Shown piece after piece: positions 33,527-40,245 of a stretch of 64,000 nucleotides of DNA. Position 1 is the first letter of the stretch. Each line of letters starts with the position of its first letter. The notes beneath the pieces are model-generated. The model saw only the letters and a program-made list of their open reading frames with translations. It ran no database searches and was not told the DNA's origin. A program made the translations under genes and the position numbers. Source of the DNA: Microcaldota archaeon (lineage in GTDB: Archaea > Micrarchaeota > Micrarchaeia > Micrarchaeales > Micrarchaeaceae); NCBI GenBank assembly GCA_028866775.1, contig JAGWHK010000001.1, forward strand, positions 294,007 through 358,006, written 5' to 3'.

Positions 33527-34141
33527 TCAATCGGTGCCTTCCCGCTCCCTACGCCTTAGCTCTGCGAGCCAGTCCTTTTGGATTATGTCTGCCACGTCAA
33601 TTAGCTTTATCGGGTCTTTCAGGGCCCTTGACATATTCCTAAACGCAGCTGCGATTTCAACAGCGTCCTCGAAGTTCTCCCAGCTAGAATGCGAAAGTGG
33701 GTGGCCCAACGTCTTGTTTATGGCAGAGAGAATCCTTGTCGCTTCCTTGCCTTCTGTAGTCTCCTCCATAACCTGCCTTCTGGTGACCCCCTCCATGACC
33801 TCTGCTATATGGGAGGCCAAGCGGACCCTCTGGTTCACGTCATCGAACAGCGTTATTGCGTTCATGAAGACATAAACAGTTTCCTTTTCCTTTTCATCGC
33901 CGCTCCGTATGACCGGGGTTGCGACCTTCCTGATGCTGTTTAGTATTTCAGAGCTGGAGTCGTATGATGTGACATGTTTATGCTCTGCTGCACTCATTGC
34001 CATCCGCATCAGCGGCACGCTCTCGCCAAATATGCCGTTAAGCTCCTTTAGCCTTATCAGCACAAGACCAGTATATTCCTTGTACCTTACTGCAAATTCC
34101 CTTATCTCCCTGTCCAAAGGGCGCTCGGTAGTTGTCGGCAT
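33527..34141 (-). CDS. Unknown helical protein
   Basis: A 204-residue soluble protein, mostly charged and helical (REIREFAVRYKEYTGLVLIR near the start), with no motif I recognise. ATG at 34141 is chosen because AAGTGAT precedes it and a TATA-like TTATAAATATTT lies about 27-30 bases upstream, between this gene and the RNase P RNA gene. A longer frame to 34264 would run into the RNase P RNA. It ends about 210 bases before the tfb start. Confidence 0.65.
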   Translation of the reverse strand: MPTTTERPLDREIREFAVRYKEYTGLVLIRLKELNGIFGESVPLMRMAMSAAEHKHVTSYDSSSEILNSIRKVATPVIRSGDEKEKETVYVFMNAITLFDDVNQRVRLASHIAEVMEGVTRRQVMEETTEGKEATRILSAINKTLGHPLSHSSWENFEDAVEIAAAFRNMSRALKDPIKLIDVADIIQKDWLAELRRREREGTD

Positions 34142-34181
34142 ATTATCACTTCTGCTCTCTTTTCCCAAATATTTATAATTA

Positions 34182-34413
34182 GTGGCGGCGGGCCGTAGCC
34201 CTCCTTCTGTTTTAGGCAGCATTAGTCTGAGCGGCCATTCTGGCCTTGCATGCTCACCGCGCACCCATCGGCCGTTTCATCCGTCTCATGCGCTCGTATT
34301 GTCATCGCCTTGTGCATGTTCCGGTACCGTTTCTGCTCCGAATAAGGCCTTAAGCCCCGGCGCGCTCTGCATGGGAGGAGCTTCCTCCTTTCGGTAGGCT
34401 GCCCGCCCGCCGC
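34182..34413 (-). ncRNA. rnpB: RNase P RNA
   Basis: The catalytic RNA that trims tRNA 5' ends, read on the minus strand. The two ends pair as helix P1: GCGGCGGGC (34413-34405) with GCCCGCCGC (34193-34185). The universally conserved regions are visible: CR-I as GGAGGAAGCTCCTCCC near 34388-34373, and CR-V as ACAGAAGGAGGGC near 34213-34200, whose parts form P4. GATGAAACGG (near 34270) is another archaeal feature. At about 232 nucleotides it is shorter than the usual 300 or so, implying a reduced specificity domain. A TATA box sits 26 bases upstream. Confidence 0.85.
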
Positions 34414-34432
34414 AATATTGTTTTGGGTGCAG

Positions 34433-34443
34433 GGATATAATAG
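34433..34443 (-). promoter_or_regulatory. TATA box for rnpB
   Basis: CTATTATATCC on the minus strand is centred about 26 bases before the 5' end of the RNase P RNA as set by its P1 helix, an independent agreement between promoter and RNA structure. Confidence 0.65.
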
Positions 34444-34464
34444 GCTATCCCAGGCTGTAGAAAG

Positions 34465-34476
34465 GTTATATATTTG
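34465..34476 (+). promoter_or_regulatory. TATA box
   Basis: GTTATATATTTG on the plus strand predicts a transcript starting near 34497, leaving an 8-base leader (with GGGGAG) before the ATG at 34505. It is back to back with the rnpB promoter. Confidence 0.55.
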
Positions 34477-34504
34477 AATTTGGTGAGAGATTGATAGGGG
34501 GAGA

Positions 34505-35233
34505 ATGAGTTACAGGGCGCATCGGATTGATGGAAATGCCAGACGCCGGCCTGTTGGAGAAGGCGTTAGGTCTGCTTGGCCGGCTAGGTCGGAGCATGAG
34601 GTCCCTGAATTTGCAGCGCTTGAACGCCTAGCAAGGAGGAAATCGGTAAAGTGGAGTGGGGGCAGAAAGGAATTATATGGTGCGCTGAGGCTTAGCGATG
34701 AAGAGAAGATTGAAGTCGAAGCGAAGGTCATCAGATATCTTACCCACAATAGACTGCCTGACACACTGGTGCAGGAGGTGATCATGCACAAGCTTTTCTA
34801 CAAAGGAGGGGACGGACGCACCAAGAGAGTTGGGATTGGGGGAGAAGGCCTTAGCAGGATAGCGGAAAGTCTTGGTTTGAGGGACAGGACGCCAAGATCC
34901 AATGGCCTGCCACGCGACAAGGCAAAGGTGAAACCGGTTCAGGAAGGGCACGTAAACGGGAAGACCATACACGGACCAAATGGCAGCTCCAAAGTTAACG
35001 GGACCACGAAAACGGGCGAGCTGGCCGATTACCAGAGAGAGATAGTTGCGGACGCGTTTTCGCTCAAGTGCAGCAGGGAGGAGGCGGCGAAGAGGGCCGG
35101 CGTAAATGGAGATCAGATTTTCAATCTTTGGAATGATCTTTCCATGATGGCGTCACCTCCTTCGAGACATGAGGAACAGAAGAACGGCAACAAAATCGCC
35201 ACGATAAGGAGGTTTGCAGGGATGCGGCGCTGA
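34505..35233 (+). CDS. Unknown basic protein with possible C-terminal helix-turn-helix
   Basis: A 242-residue, Arg/Lys-rich protein. The N-terminal 130 residues contain a helical block (LSDEEKIEVEAKVIRYLTHN). A Gly/Asn/Lys-rich linker of about 45 residues follows, and then a block near 180-215 (REEAAKRAGVNGDQIFNLWN) whose spacing resembles a helix-turn-helix. A DNA- or RNA-binding role is likely but not established. It is followed 22 bases later by another unknown gene on the same strand. Confidence 0.65.
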   Translation: MSYRAHRIDGNARRRPVGEGVRSAWPARSEHEVPEFAALERLARRKSVKWSGGRKELYGALRLSDEEKIEVEAKVIRYLTHNRLPDTLVQEVIMHKLFYKGGDGRTKRVGIGGEGLSRIAESLGLRDRTPRSNGLPRDKAKVKPVQEGHVNGKTIHGPNGSSKVNGTTKTGELADYQREIVADAFSLKCSREEAAKRAGVNGDQIFNLWNDLSMMASPPSRHEEQKNGNKIATIRRFAGMRR

Positions 35234-35255
35234 CCCTGTGCCTTTTGGTGCTATA

Positions 35256-35831
35256 ATGCAAAACAAAAATAAGACAATAGGCAATGCTGTCCATCCATTG
35301 AATTTTCATTCCGGGGCTGTCCTGAAGGCCATGTTCAGGGGTGCAACGCGAGGCGCAAACAGCTACGATGGGGTGTGCGCAGGCGTCATGGGAGTCGTGG
35401 CTTCCCTTTCCAGAAATTGCGGCCAGGTGGGTTTCGTCTCTGCAATCATTGGGTCTGACGGCCCACAGCTCGTTGATAGGAACATGGCCATACTTGCTGA
35501 TTATACTGACCGATTTAGGAATTCTACAAGCTACCCTGTGATATCAGCGGCTGACGTTTTCCACATGGAGCTCCTAGACCAGTATAGGTCGGTCCCCAAT
35601 TCGGCGAATGGGTGGTTCGGGTTCTGGAGAAAGGTTCTCGGCAGCGGTGTGAGCGACCTTTTTATGACACCAAGGTGGACAGAATCTGCCGGTGCCATGG
35701 ACGAGCATGAATTTGCCAGGGAGACCAAGATAAGGATACATTACAGGGAGAGCGACCCCGAGTTGGTTAGAATACTGGCCCGTCACAGAGGTATGGGTCT
35801 CTTCAAGAGGGGCCCAGGCGGAAAGGGATAG
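35256..35831 (+). CDS. Unknown protein, possibly nucleoside 2-deoxyribosyltransferase-like fold
   Basis: A protein of 191 residues. The spacing of GSDGPQLVDRNMAILADY, YPVISAADVF, FWRKVLGSGVSDLFMTPRW and ESAGAMDEHEFARETKIRI resembles the layout of nucleoside 2-deoxyribosyltransferase-like and DUF4406 proteins (a D-x-v-x-x-P-x-W then S-x-G-x-x-x-E-x-x-x-A block). The exact catalytic residues are not certain, so this is a fold-level suggestion. ATG 35256 is preferred; a frame back to 35214 overlaps the preceding gene. Confidence 0.5.
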   Translation: MQNKNKTIGNAVHPLNFHSGAVLKAMFRGATRGANSYDGVCAGVMGVVASLSRNCGQVGFVSAIIGSDGPQLVDRNMAILADYTDRFRNSTSYPVISAADVFHMELLDQYRSVPNSANGWFGFWRKVLGSGVSDLFMTPRWTESAGAMDEHEFARETKIRIHYRESDPELVRILARHRGMGLFKRGPGGKG

Positions 35832-35862
35832 CATTTTTATTACCTGCATGAGAAGCTAGCCC

Positions 35863-36147
35863 ATGGCGATCCCGAGCACCCTAGACACGCTTGGCGGAGA
35901 GATAATAGTAATAATCGCGATAGCGCTGCTTCTATATGTAGTCTATAAGATAGGGAAGAGCCTGCTCAAGATAATCCTGGGAATAATAATAAACAGCATC
36001 CTTGGAGTGGGGGTTGTCTGGCTTGTCGACCTAATTTTCAAGATGGGAATACCGCTCAAGATTTACACGCTGATTCCGCTGGCCCTTTTTGGACTGCCGG
36101 CTGCTGGAACCTTGATAATACTAAGGTTCTTTGGCGTTGTTATCTGA
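35863..36147 (+). CDS. BofA-like integral membrane protein
   Basis: A 94-residue membrane protein with three hydrophobic segments. The arrangement LGIIINSILGVGVVWLVDLI followed by GIPLKIYTLIPLALFGLPAAG matches the BofA family (named after the Bacillus pro-sigma-K processing inhibitor), in which a G-x-P-G-like turn ends the middle span. Archaeal members have no known partner. It converges on the histone gene with 4 bases between. Confidence 0.72.
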   Translation: MAIPSTLDTLGGEIIVIIAIALLLYVVYKIGKSLLKIILGIIINSILGVGVVWLVDLIFKMGIPLKIYTLIPLALFGLPAAGTLIILRFFGVVI

Positions 36148-36151
36148 TCGA

Positions 36152-36349
36152 TCAGTCGCAGGCAAGCCTTATGTCAGAGAGCTCGACCGTCTTCCTCCTT
36201 GCATGCTTCGATAATTTGACTGCCTTCTGTGCGGTCCTGAAGGCCAGCTTGTTGAGGTATTTACGCATCTCCTCAGAAGCCTCCATGCTTATCCTCTGGG
36301 CTCCGGCCTCCTTGAGTATTTTCTTCACTGTCCCCTGTGAGATGTACAT
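36152..36349 (-). CDS. Archaeal histone
   Basis: A 65-residue HMf-type histone fold protein that wraps DNA. The order is ISQGTVKKILKEAGAQRIS, then helix 2 with MRKYLNKLAFRTAQKAVKLS, then KHARRKTVELSDIRLA, which matches the AKHAGRKTI..EDI block of archaeal histones. The frame continues upstream, but ATG at 36349 gives the family length. A TATA element at 36379-36391 (GCATTTAAAAATG on the minus strand) is placed to start the message about 10 bases before it. Confidence 0.9.
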   Translation of the reverse strand: MYISQGTVKKILKEAGAQRISMEASEEMRKYLNKLAFRTAQKAVKLSKHARRKTVELSDIRLACD

Positions 36350-36419
36350 TTGATCGAAAGAAGAATGCATGGGCGCATTTTTAAATGCATTAGCTGGAGC
36401 CAAGTTAGCGGAAGAAAGG

Positions 36420-36779
36420 CTAGTTCCTTGAAGGATCTGGTTCACCTACGCCCAACCTTCCAGGCTTCTTTGTAACTGGACGTTCTCCCCAGTGAATCTC
36501 GGGTTCCTCCACTTTTGGTATTAGCACCCAGAGCATTGCCAGCCCGCCCATCTGGCTCCTCTCCAGGTTAGGGTTGTGGAAGAACATCGCTGAGAATTGC
36601 GAGTTTGTTCTCTCTTCTACTTGGACATGAACCGGACCCTTTGTTGCACTTTGCAGCCCCAGACTTATTCCAAACTCTGCCTCTTCCCGGACTCTCTCTA
36701 TGCGAAGCATTGAACGCAGTTTGACTAGTTCTTTTTCGTCTTCTTGCTTTCGCCTGTCCTTTTCAACCAACACCCCCAC
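36420..36779 (-). CDS. Unknown small protein
   Basis: A 119-residue protein with a charged helical N-terminal half (KDRRKQEDEKELVKLRSML) and a less regular C-terminal half containing MGGLAMLWVLIPKVEEPEIHW. No family recognised. The GTG start at 36779 lies 26-27 bases after a strong TATA element (CATATATATC, 36810-36801), good evidence of a leaderless gene. Confidence 0.6.
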   Translation of the reverse strand: MGVLVEKDRRKQEDEKELVKLRSMLRIERVREEAEFGISLGLQSATKGPVHVQVEERTNSQFSAMFFHNPNLERSQMGGLAMLWVLIPKVEEPEIHWGERPVTKKPGRLGVGEPDPSRN

Positions 36780-36800
36780 CCTAGTATTGCCGTGCGTTCA

Positions 36801-36810
36801 GATATATATG
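36801..36810 (-). promoter_or_regulatory. TATA box
   Basis: CATATATATC on the minus strand is exactly positioned for a leaderless message beginning at the GTG 36779. Confidence 0.6.
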
Positions 36811-36838
36811 CTTATCCTGCAGCTCCGTCTATCTGGAA

Positions 36839-39800
36839 TTACTCGAGCTGGTTGAATACCTTCTGCGCGACCTCCTTTCCAAGGAGCTGTATCACCCTCT
36901 CCTTGTTCTTCGTTATCTCTGACGCCCTCTTGATCCCGTTGATGAAAAGCAATCTTGCCCTCGCCCTTCCGACCTGTTCCAACCTTACCAGATCCAGGAG
37001 CTCCTCCTTTATTCCATACCTCAGCCTTACTCTTGCTTTTATAATGTTCGCCTTTGGAATCCCTATTATTCCAGCCAGCTCTGATGCCGAGTATATTATC
37101 CAGTCCGCGTTCGTGAGCTTTGTGTAGAGGGCGCCCGGAGTAGACGAGTACTTCTTAACTATCTCGGGCTCCCTTAGCTCGTTGGTCCAGTCCTCGAGCA
37201 TCATCGCGGTGCTGAACACCTTCACGGGGTCATAATCGGCATAGTTCATGTCGCTGTATGCATAGAATGGGACCTCGCTGCCCCCAGCGATGTAGGCGCT
37301 GTACCGCTCCTCTGCCTCCTTTGCTGCCCTTACATGAGGCCGCATCTCAAGGGTATTGCACAGCATCAGGAGTATGTCGAAAGTGTTCTCAACCTTTTTC
37401 ATCGCGTCCAGCATGAGCCGCGCAGACATCGGGTCTATGTACAGCTCGCTGACTCTCTCCCCGAGCCTTGTCGCCTTGTAGATATCCCCGATCTGCTCCA
37501 CGAACTCCCACCGCTCCAGATCGTCCAATATCTTGCCTATGATCATGGACATGTAGGCCTTGTTTCCGAACTGCTTGCCGTAGAGCGTGCCGTCCATGAA
37601 GCTCTCTATTGACTTTGCTGTGTTGAGGTACCTCTCAGCAACGAACGCAAGCAGGTGTGACCTCAACACAGGAGCTATACCCAATGATGAGTTTATCGGC
37701 TCTGGTTCGGCGGTTATGTACTTCCTCTTCAGATCTGGTATGCTATACTTGGTGCTTGAAGGCAGCATCGCCCTGCCTTCTGTGTCGTACTTGGGCCTGC
37801 CCGCCCTGCCGAATAGCTGGAGAACCTCGTTGATGCCTATCTGCTCGCTGTAGTTGCCGTCGAACCTAGTTATGTCGCGCACCAGTACTGTGTGGGCTGG
37901 CATATTGATGCCCACGGAGTTATGAACGATGAAAGAGCCCACATAACTGGAATCTTCTTCGACTTCCAAATTATAAACGTACCCGCTATAATCCCCTTTT
38001 TTTATTGCTCTTACAGGCATATAATAAAAGTTTTTATCTATTTTACCGATGTTGTATGTTCTGTTTCCGTTAAACTTGATTTGTTTGTTAAGCACCTCTT
38101 CTGAAAATTTAATCAATTGTTTTCCAGATATTCTTACCCTGTAATAGGGTGCGTGATTAACTATACCTAGGCCGTACTTGTCTATTCCATCATTTTGGGG
38201 CTTTCGGAAGCTAAGCGATGGCATGTACCCCAACTTTACTAATGCTATAAACAGCTGCTTTGCAAGAGTCACAGAAACGGTAATGTATTCTGCAACATTG
38301 CCTGATCTTTTACTTGACCACAAACATCCATCCCCGAGCCACATTCCGCGCACGAGGCGCAAAAGACTCCCGTTTGGTAAAGACATCAGTTGCTTAGGGA
38401 TGTGCTTATTGTAGGAATTCGTTCCGAAGAGTTCTCTTAATGTTCCTGCCAATTGTTTAGAACATCCGGTTATTGCCCGCCTGTGCCTTTCAAAATCTTT
38501 TACATTAGCGGGGATGGAAAGTCTAGAGAACCATTCAGTGATTTTGCTGGTTAGATATTCTTCCTTTGTGCTTATTGCAAATCTGACTATGCCATTTTTA
38601 CCTGTGATCCCTTCTGCTATGAATAAACCAAGTATTTCCAATGTGTCATTATCGATTGCGAGTGAGTCGGTATTTATTCTTGCCCAGTGTTTCCCAAAAG
38701 TGCCGGTTTGGTTTATTCCAGGGCCCAGTTTATGCAACTTAATCGCAGCCTTATACGTGTTAGTTTTTATGCGTGGGAATAATACCATATCTCCTTTTTC
38801 AACATCTTCGGCTTTGATCCAGCCAGGTTTAGAGTAATCGTACCAATATTCGTGCGTACCGTCGGCATAATGATTGTTGTGCCTCTTTCTTTTAACTATT
38901 AAGACTTTATGTTCGGGGGTCATCTTCATGGGTAACTGGCCGTAAGTAGTTATTTCTATAATTTTACCTTTGTAACTTCTTTTTAATGGAGCTATGACAT
39001 TTTTATGCCCCCCATTATGAGTCAATACCATGTCAGTCTGCTTTAGTGATTCTATTCTCTTTGGCTCAAAATTGCAGATTATTTCTTCTCCTTGCGGCAG
39101 ACATAGTGTCGTAGTCGAGCAGATGACCTTGATCCTATTATCCTTGAATGCCTTTTCTATCATCCCGCGCTGCTGGTTCAGCAGGCCTGCATGGTGGAAT
39201 GCAACGCCCTTCTCGACCAGCGAACCGAGCTTGACGCACTGCTCGGTTGGCCGATCCAGCACAGATGAGACCTGCTTTCCAAGCTGTACAAGGTCTACTT
39301 TCTCTGGCTCTGATAGCAAGCTGTTGACGTGCTTTGCCACTCTGGCTGCACCCAGCTCTGCGCTGCGCCTTGTGGAATAGAAGACTATAGCCTGCTTGCC
39401 CCTTGCAAGCGTATCCTCAATGACCCTTATCTCAGGAATTTCGCTCTCCCCCATTAGGCGTTGCTCTATCTCCTTCTTGCCATCGTGATAATGGAACACG
39501 CCGTCGTGTATTATCCCCTTGTCCAATTTGACCGGGCGGTAGTCGCTTTCCACAAGCTCAGCTCCCATCCACTCCGCGATCTCGCTTGCGTTTCCTATGG
39601 TGGCGCTGAGGGCGATCATCTGCGCCTCGCTGGACGCCCTGAGCTTAGTTATCAGCAGCTCAAGCGTCGGACCTCTTGAAACGTCGCCCATCATGTGGAC
39701 TTCGTCAAACACGAAGCAACCAACCTCGCGTAGCCAGTCTATGCCGTGGCGCATCAGGCTGTCGAACTTCTCTGTAGAGAAGAACATCATCTGGAATCCG

Positions 39801-40147
39801 CTCAGCCACTTATCGCCCGAATCGAGGTCGCCTATTGATAGGACGCTCTTCACGTATGGGTAGGCCTCCCTGAACTCCGCGAACTTCTCCGATGCGAGCG
39901 CCCGCATGGGGGCTATGTAGACCGCCCTCCTCCCCTTTGATAGTATCGTGTTGGCGCAGGCCAATTCCGCCACTATGGTCTTCCCGCTTGCCGTTGGGCT
40001 CGAAACGACCATGTTCTTGCCTTTCAGCAGGCCTTTCTGTACTGCCATTGCCTGAGGAGGAGTCAGCTTGGATATGCCCCTGGCTTCGAGCGACTCGTAA
40101 ATGGCTCTTGGCACCTCTGCCCTCAAGGAAGCGAGCTCCATGGTCAT
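36839..40147 (-). CDS. hel308: Hel308-type superfamily 2 DNA helicase with intein
   Basis: ATP-dependent 3'-5' DNA helicase acting at stalled forks. The 1102-residue precursor has the Q-motif KLTPPQA, Walker A SSPTASGKT (49-57), DEVH (148-151), SAT (180-182) and the motif VI region QLFGRAGRPKYD. A 395-residue intein (residues 349-743) interrupts motif V between STTTL and SVGINMPA; removal leaves a 707-residue helicase, the normal Hel308 size. The C-terminal winged-helix, ratchet and helix-hairpin domains follow. Starts at 40147 (ATG) or two codons later. Divergent from the LamG surface-protein gene. Confidence 0.94.
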   Translation of the reverse strand: MTMELASLRAEVPRAIYESLEARGISKLTPPQAMAVQKGLLKGKNMVVSSPTASGKTIVAELACANTILSKGRRAVYIAPMRALASEKFAEFREAYPYVKSVLSIGDLDSGDKWLSGFQMMFFSTEKFDSLMRHGIDWLREVGCFVFDEVHMMGDVSRGPTLELLITKLRASSEAQMIALSATIGNASEIAEWMGAELVESDYRPVKLDKGIIHDGVFHYHDGKKEIEQRLMGESEIPEIRVIEDTLARGKQAIVFYSTRRSAELGAARVAKHVNSLLSEPEKVDLVQLGKQVSSVLDRPTEQCVKLGSLVEKGVAFHHAGLLNQQRGMIEKAFKDNRIKVICSTTTLCLPQGEEIICNFEPKRIESLKQTDMVLTHNGGHKNVIAPLKRSYKGKIIEITTYGQLPMKMTPEHKVLIVKRKRHNNHYADGTHEYWYDYSKPGWIKAEDVEKGDMVLFPRIKTNTYKAAIKLHKLGPGINQTGTFGKHWARINTDSLAIDNDTLEILGLFIAEGITGKNGIVRFAISTKEEYLTSKITEWFSRLSIPANVKDFERHRRAITGCSKQLAGTLRELFGTNSYNKHIPKQLMSLPNGSLLRLVRGMWLGDGCLWSSKRSGNVAEYITVSVTLAKQLFIALVKLGYMPSLSFRKPQNDGIDKYGLGIVNHAPYYRVRISGKQLIKFSEEVLNKQIKFNGNRTYNIGKIDKNFYYMPVRAIKKGDYSGYVYNLEVEEDSSYVGSFIVHNSVGINMPAHTVLVRDITRFDGNYSEQIGINEVLQLFGRAGRPKYDTEGRAMLPSSTKYSIPDLKRKYITAEPEPINSSLGIAPVLRSHLLAFVAERYLNTAKSIESFMDGTLYGKQFGNKAYMSMIIGKILDDLERWEFVEQIGDIYKATRLGERVSELYIDPMSARLMLDAMKKVENTFDILLMLCNTLEMRPHVRAAKEAEERYSAYIAGGSEVPFYAYSDMNYADYDPVKVFSTAMMLEDWTNELREPEIVKKYSSTPGALYTKLTNADWIIYSASELAGIIGIPKANIIKARVRLRYGIKEELLDLVRLEQVGRARARLLFINGIKRASEITKNKERVIQLLGKEVAQKVFNQLE
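37919..39103 (-). mobile_element. Intein with LAGLIDADG homing endonuclease in hel308
   Basis: A self-splicing element of 395 residues inserted in helicase motif V. It begins with Cys (CLPQGEEI) and ends ...SFIVHN with the next extein residue Ser, the expected splicing residues. The block B-like segment TPEHKVLIV (usual T-x-x-H) and block F/G YVYNLEVEEDSSYV/VHN are present. Two LAGLIDADG-type motifs, LEILGLFIAEG and LVRGMWLGDG, mark a homing endonuclease that appears intact. The DNA is clearly more A+T-rich than the host exteins, which suggests recent arrival. Confidence 0.93.
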
Positions 40148-40245
40148 ATTCTTTATTTTGGTGCTAAATTAGTTTGCCCGCCCTCTGCGCGAGACCTCAC
40201 TAGAACCTATTTATTGATTGTGAGAGGATTATGAGCGTGCTTCCC

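Noticed and set aside
33441-33875. Plus-strand frame behind the orphan TATA box
   Set aside because: About 80 percent of it is antisense to the gene at 33527-34141 and its composition looks like a reverse shadow; only the promoter is retained as a finding.
36350-36445. N-terminal tail of 32 residues on the histone
   Set aside because: The extension contains the TATA element that best serves the 65-residue form, and archaeal histones usually start near the chosen Met.
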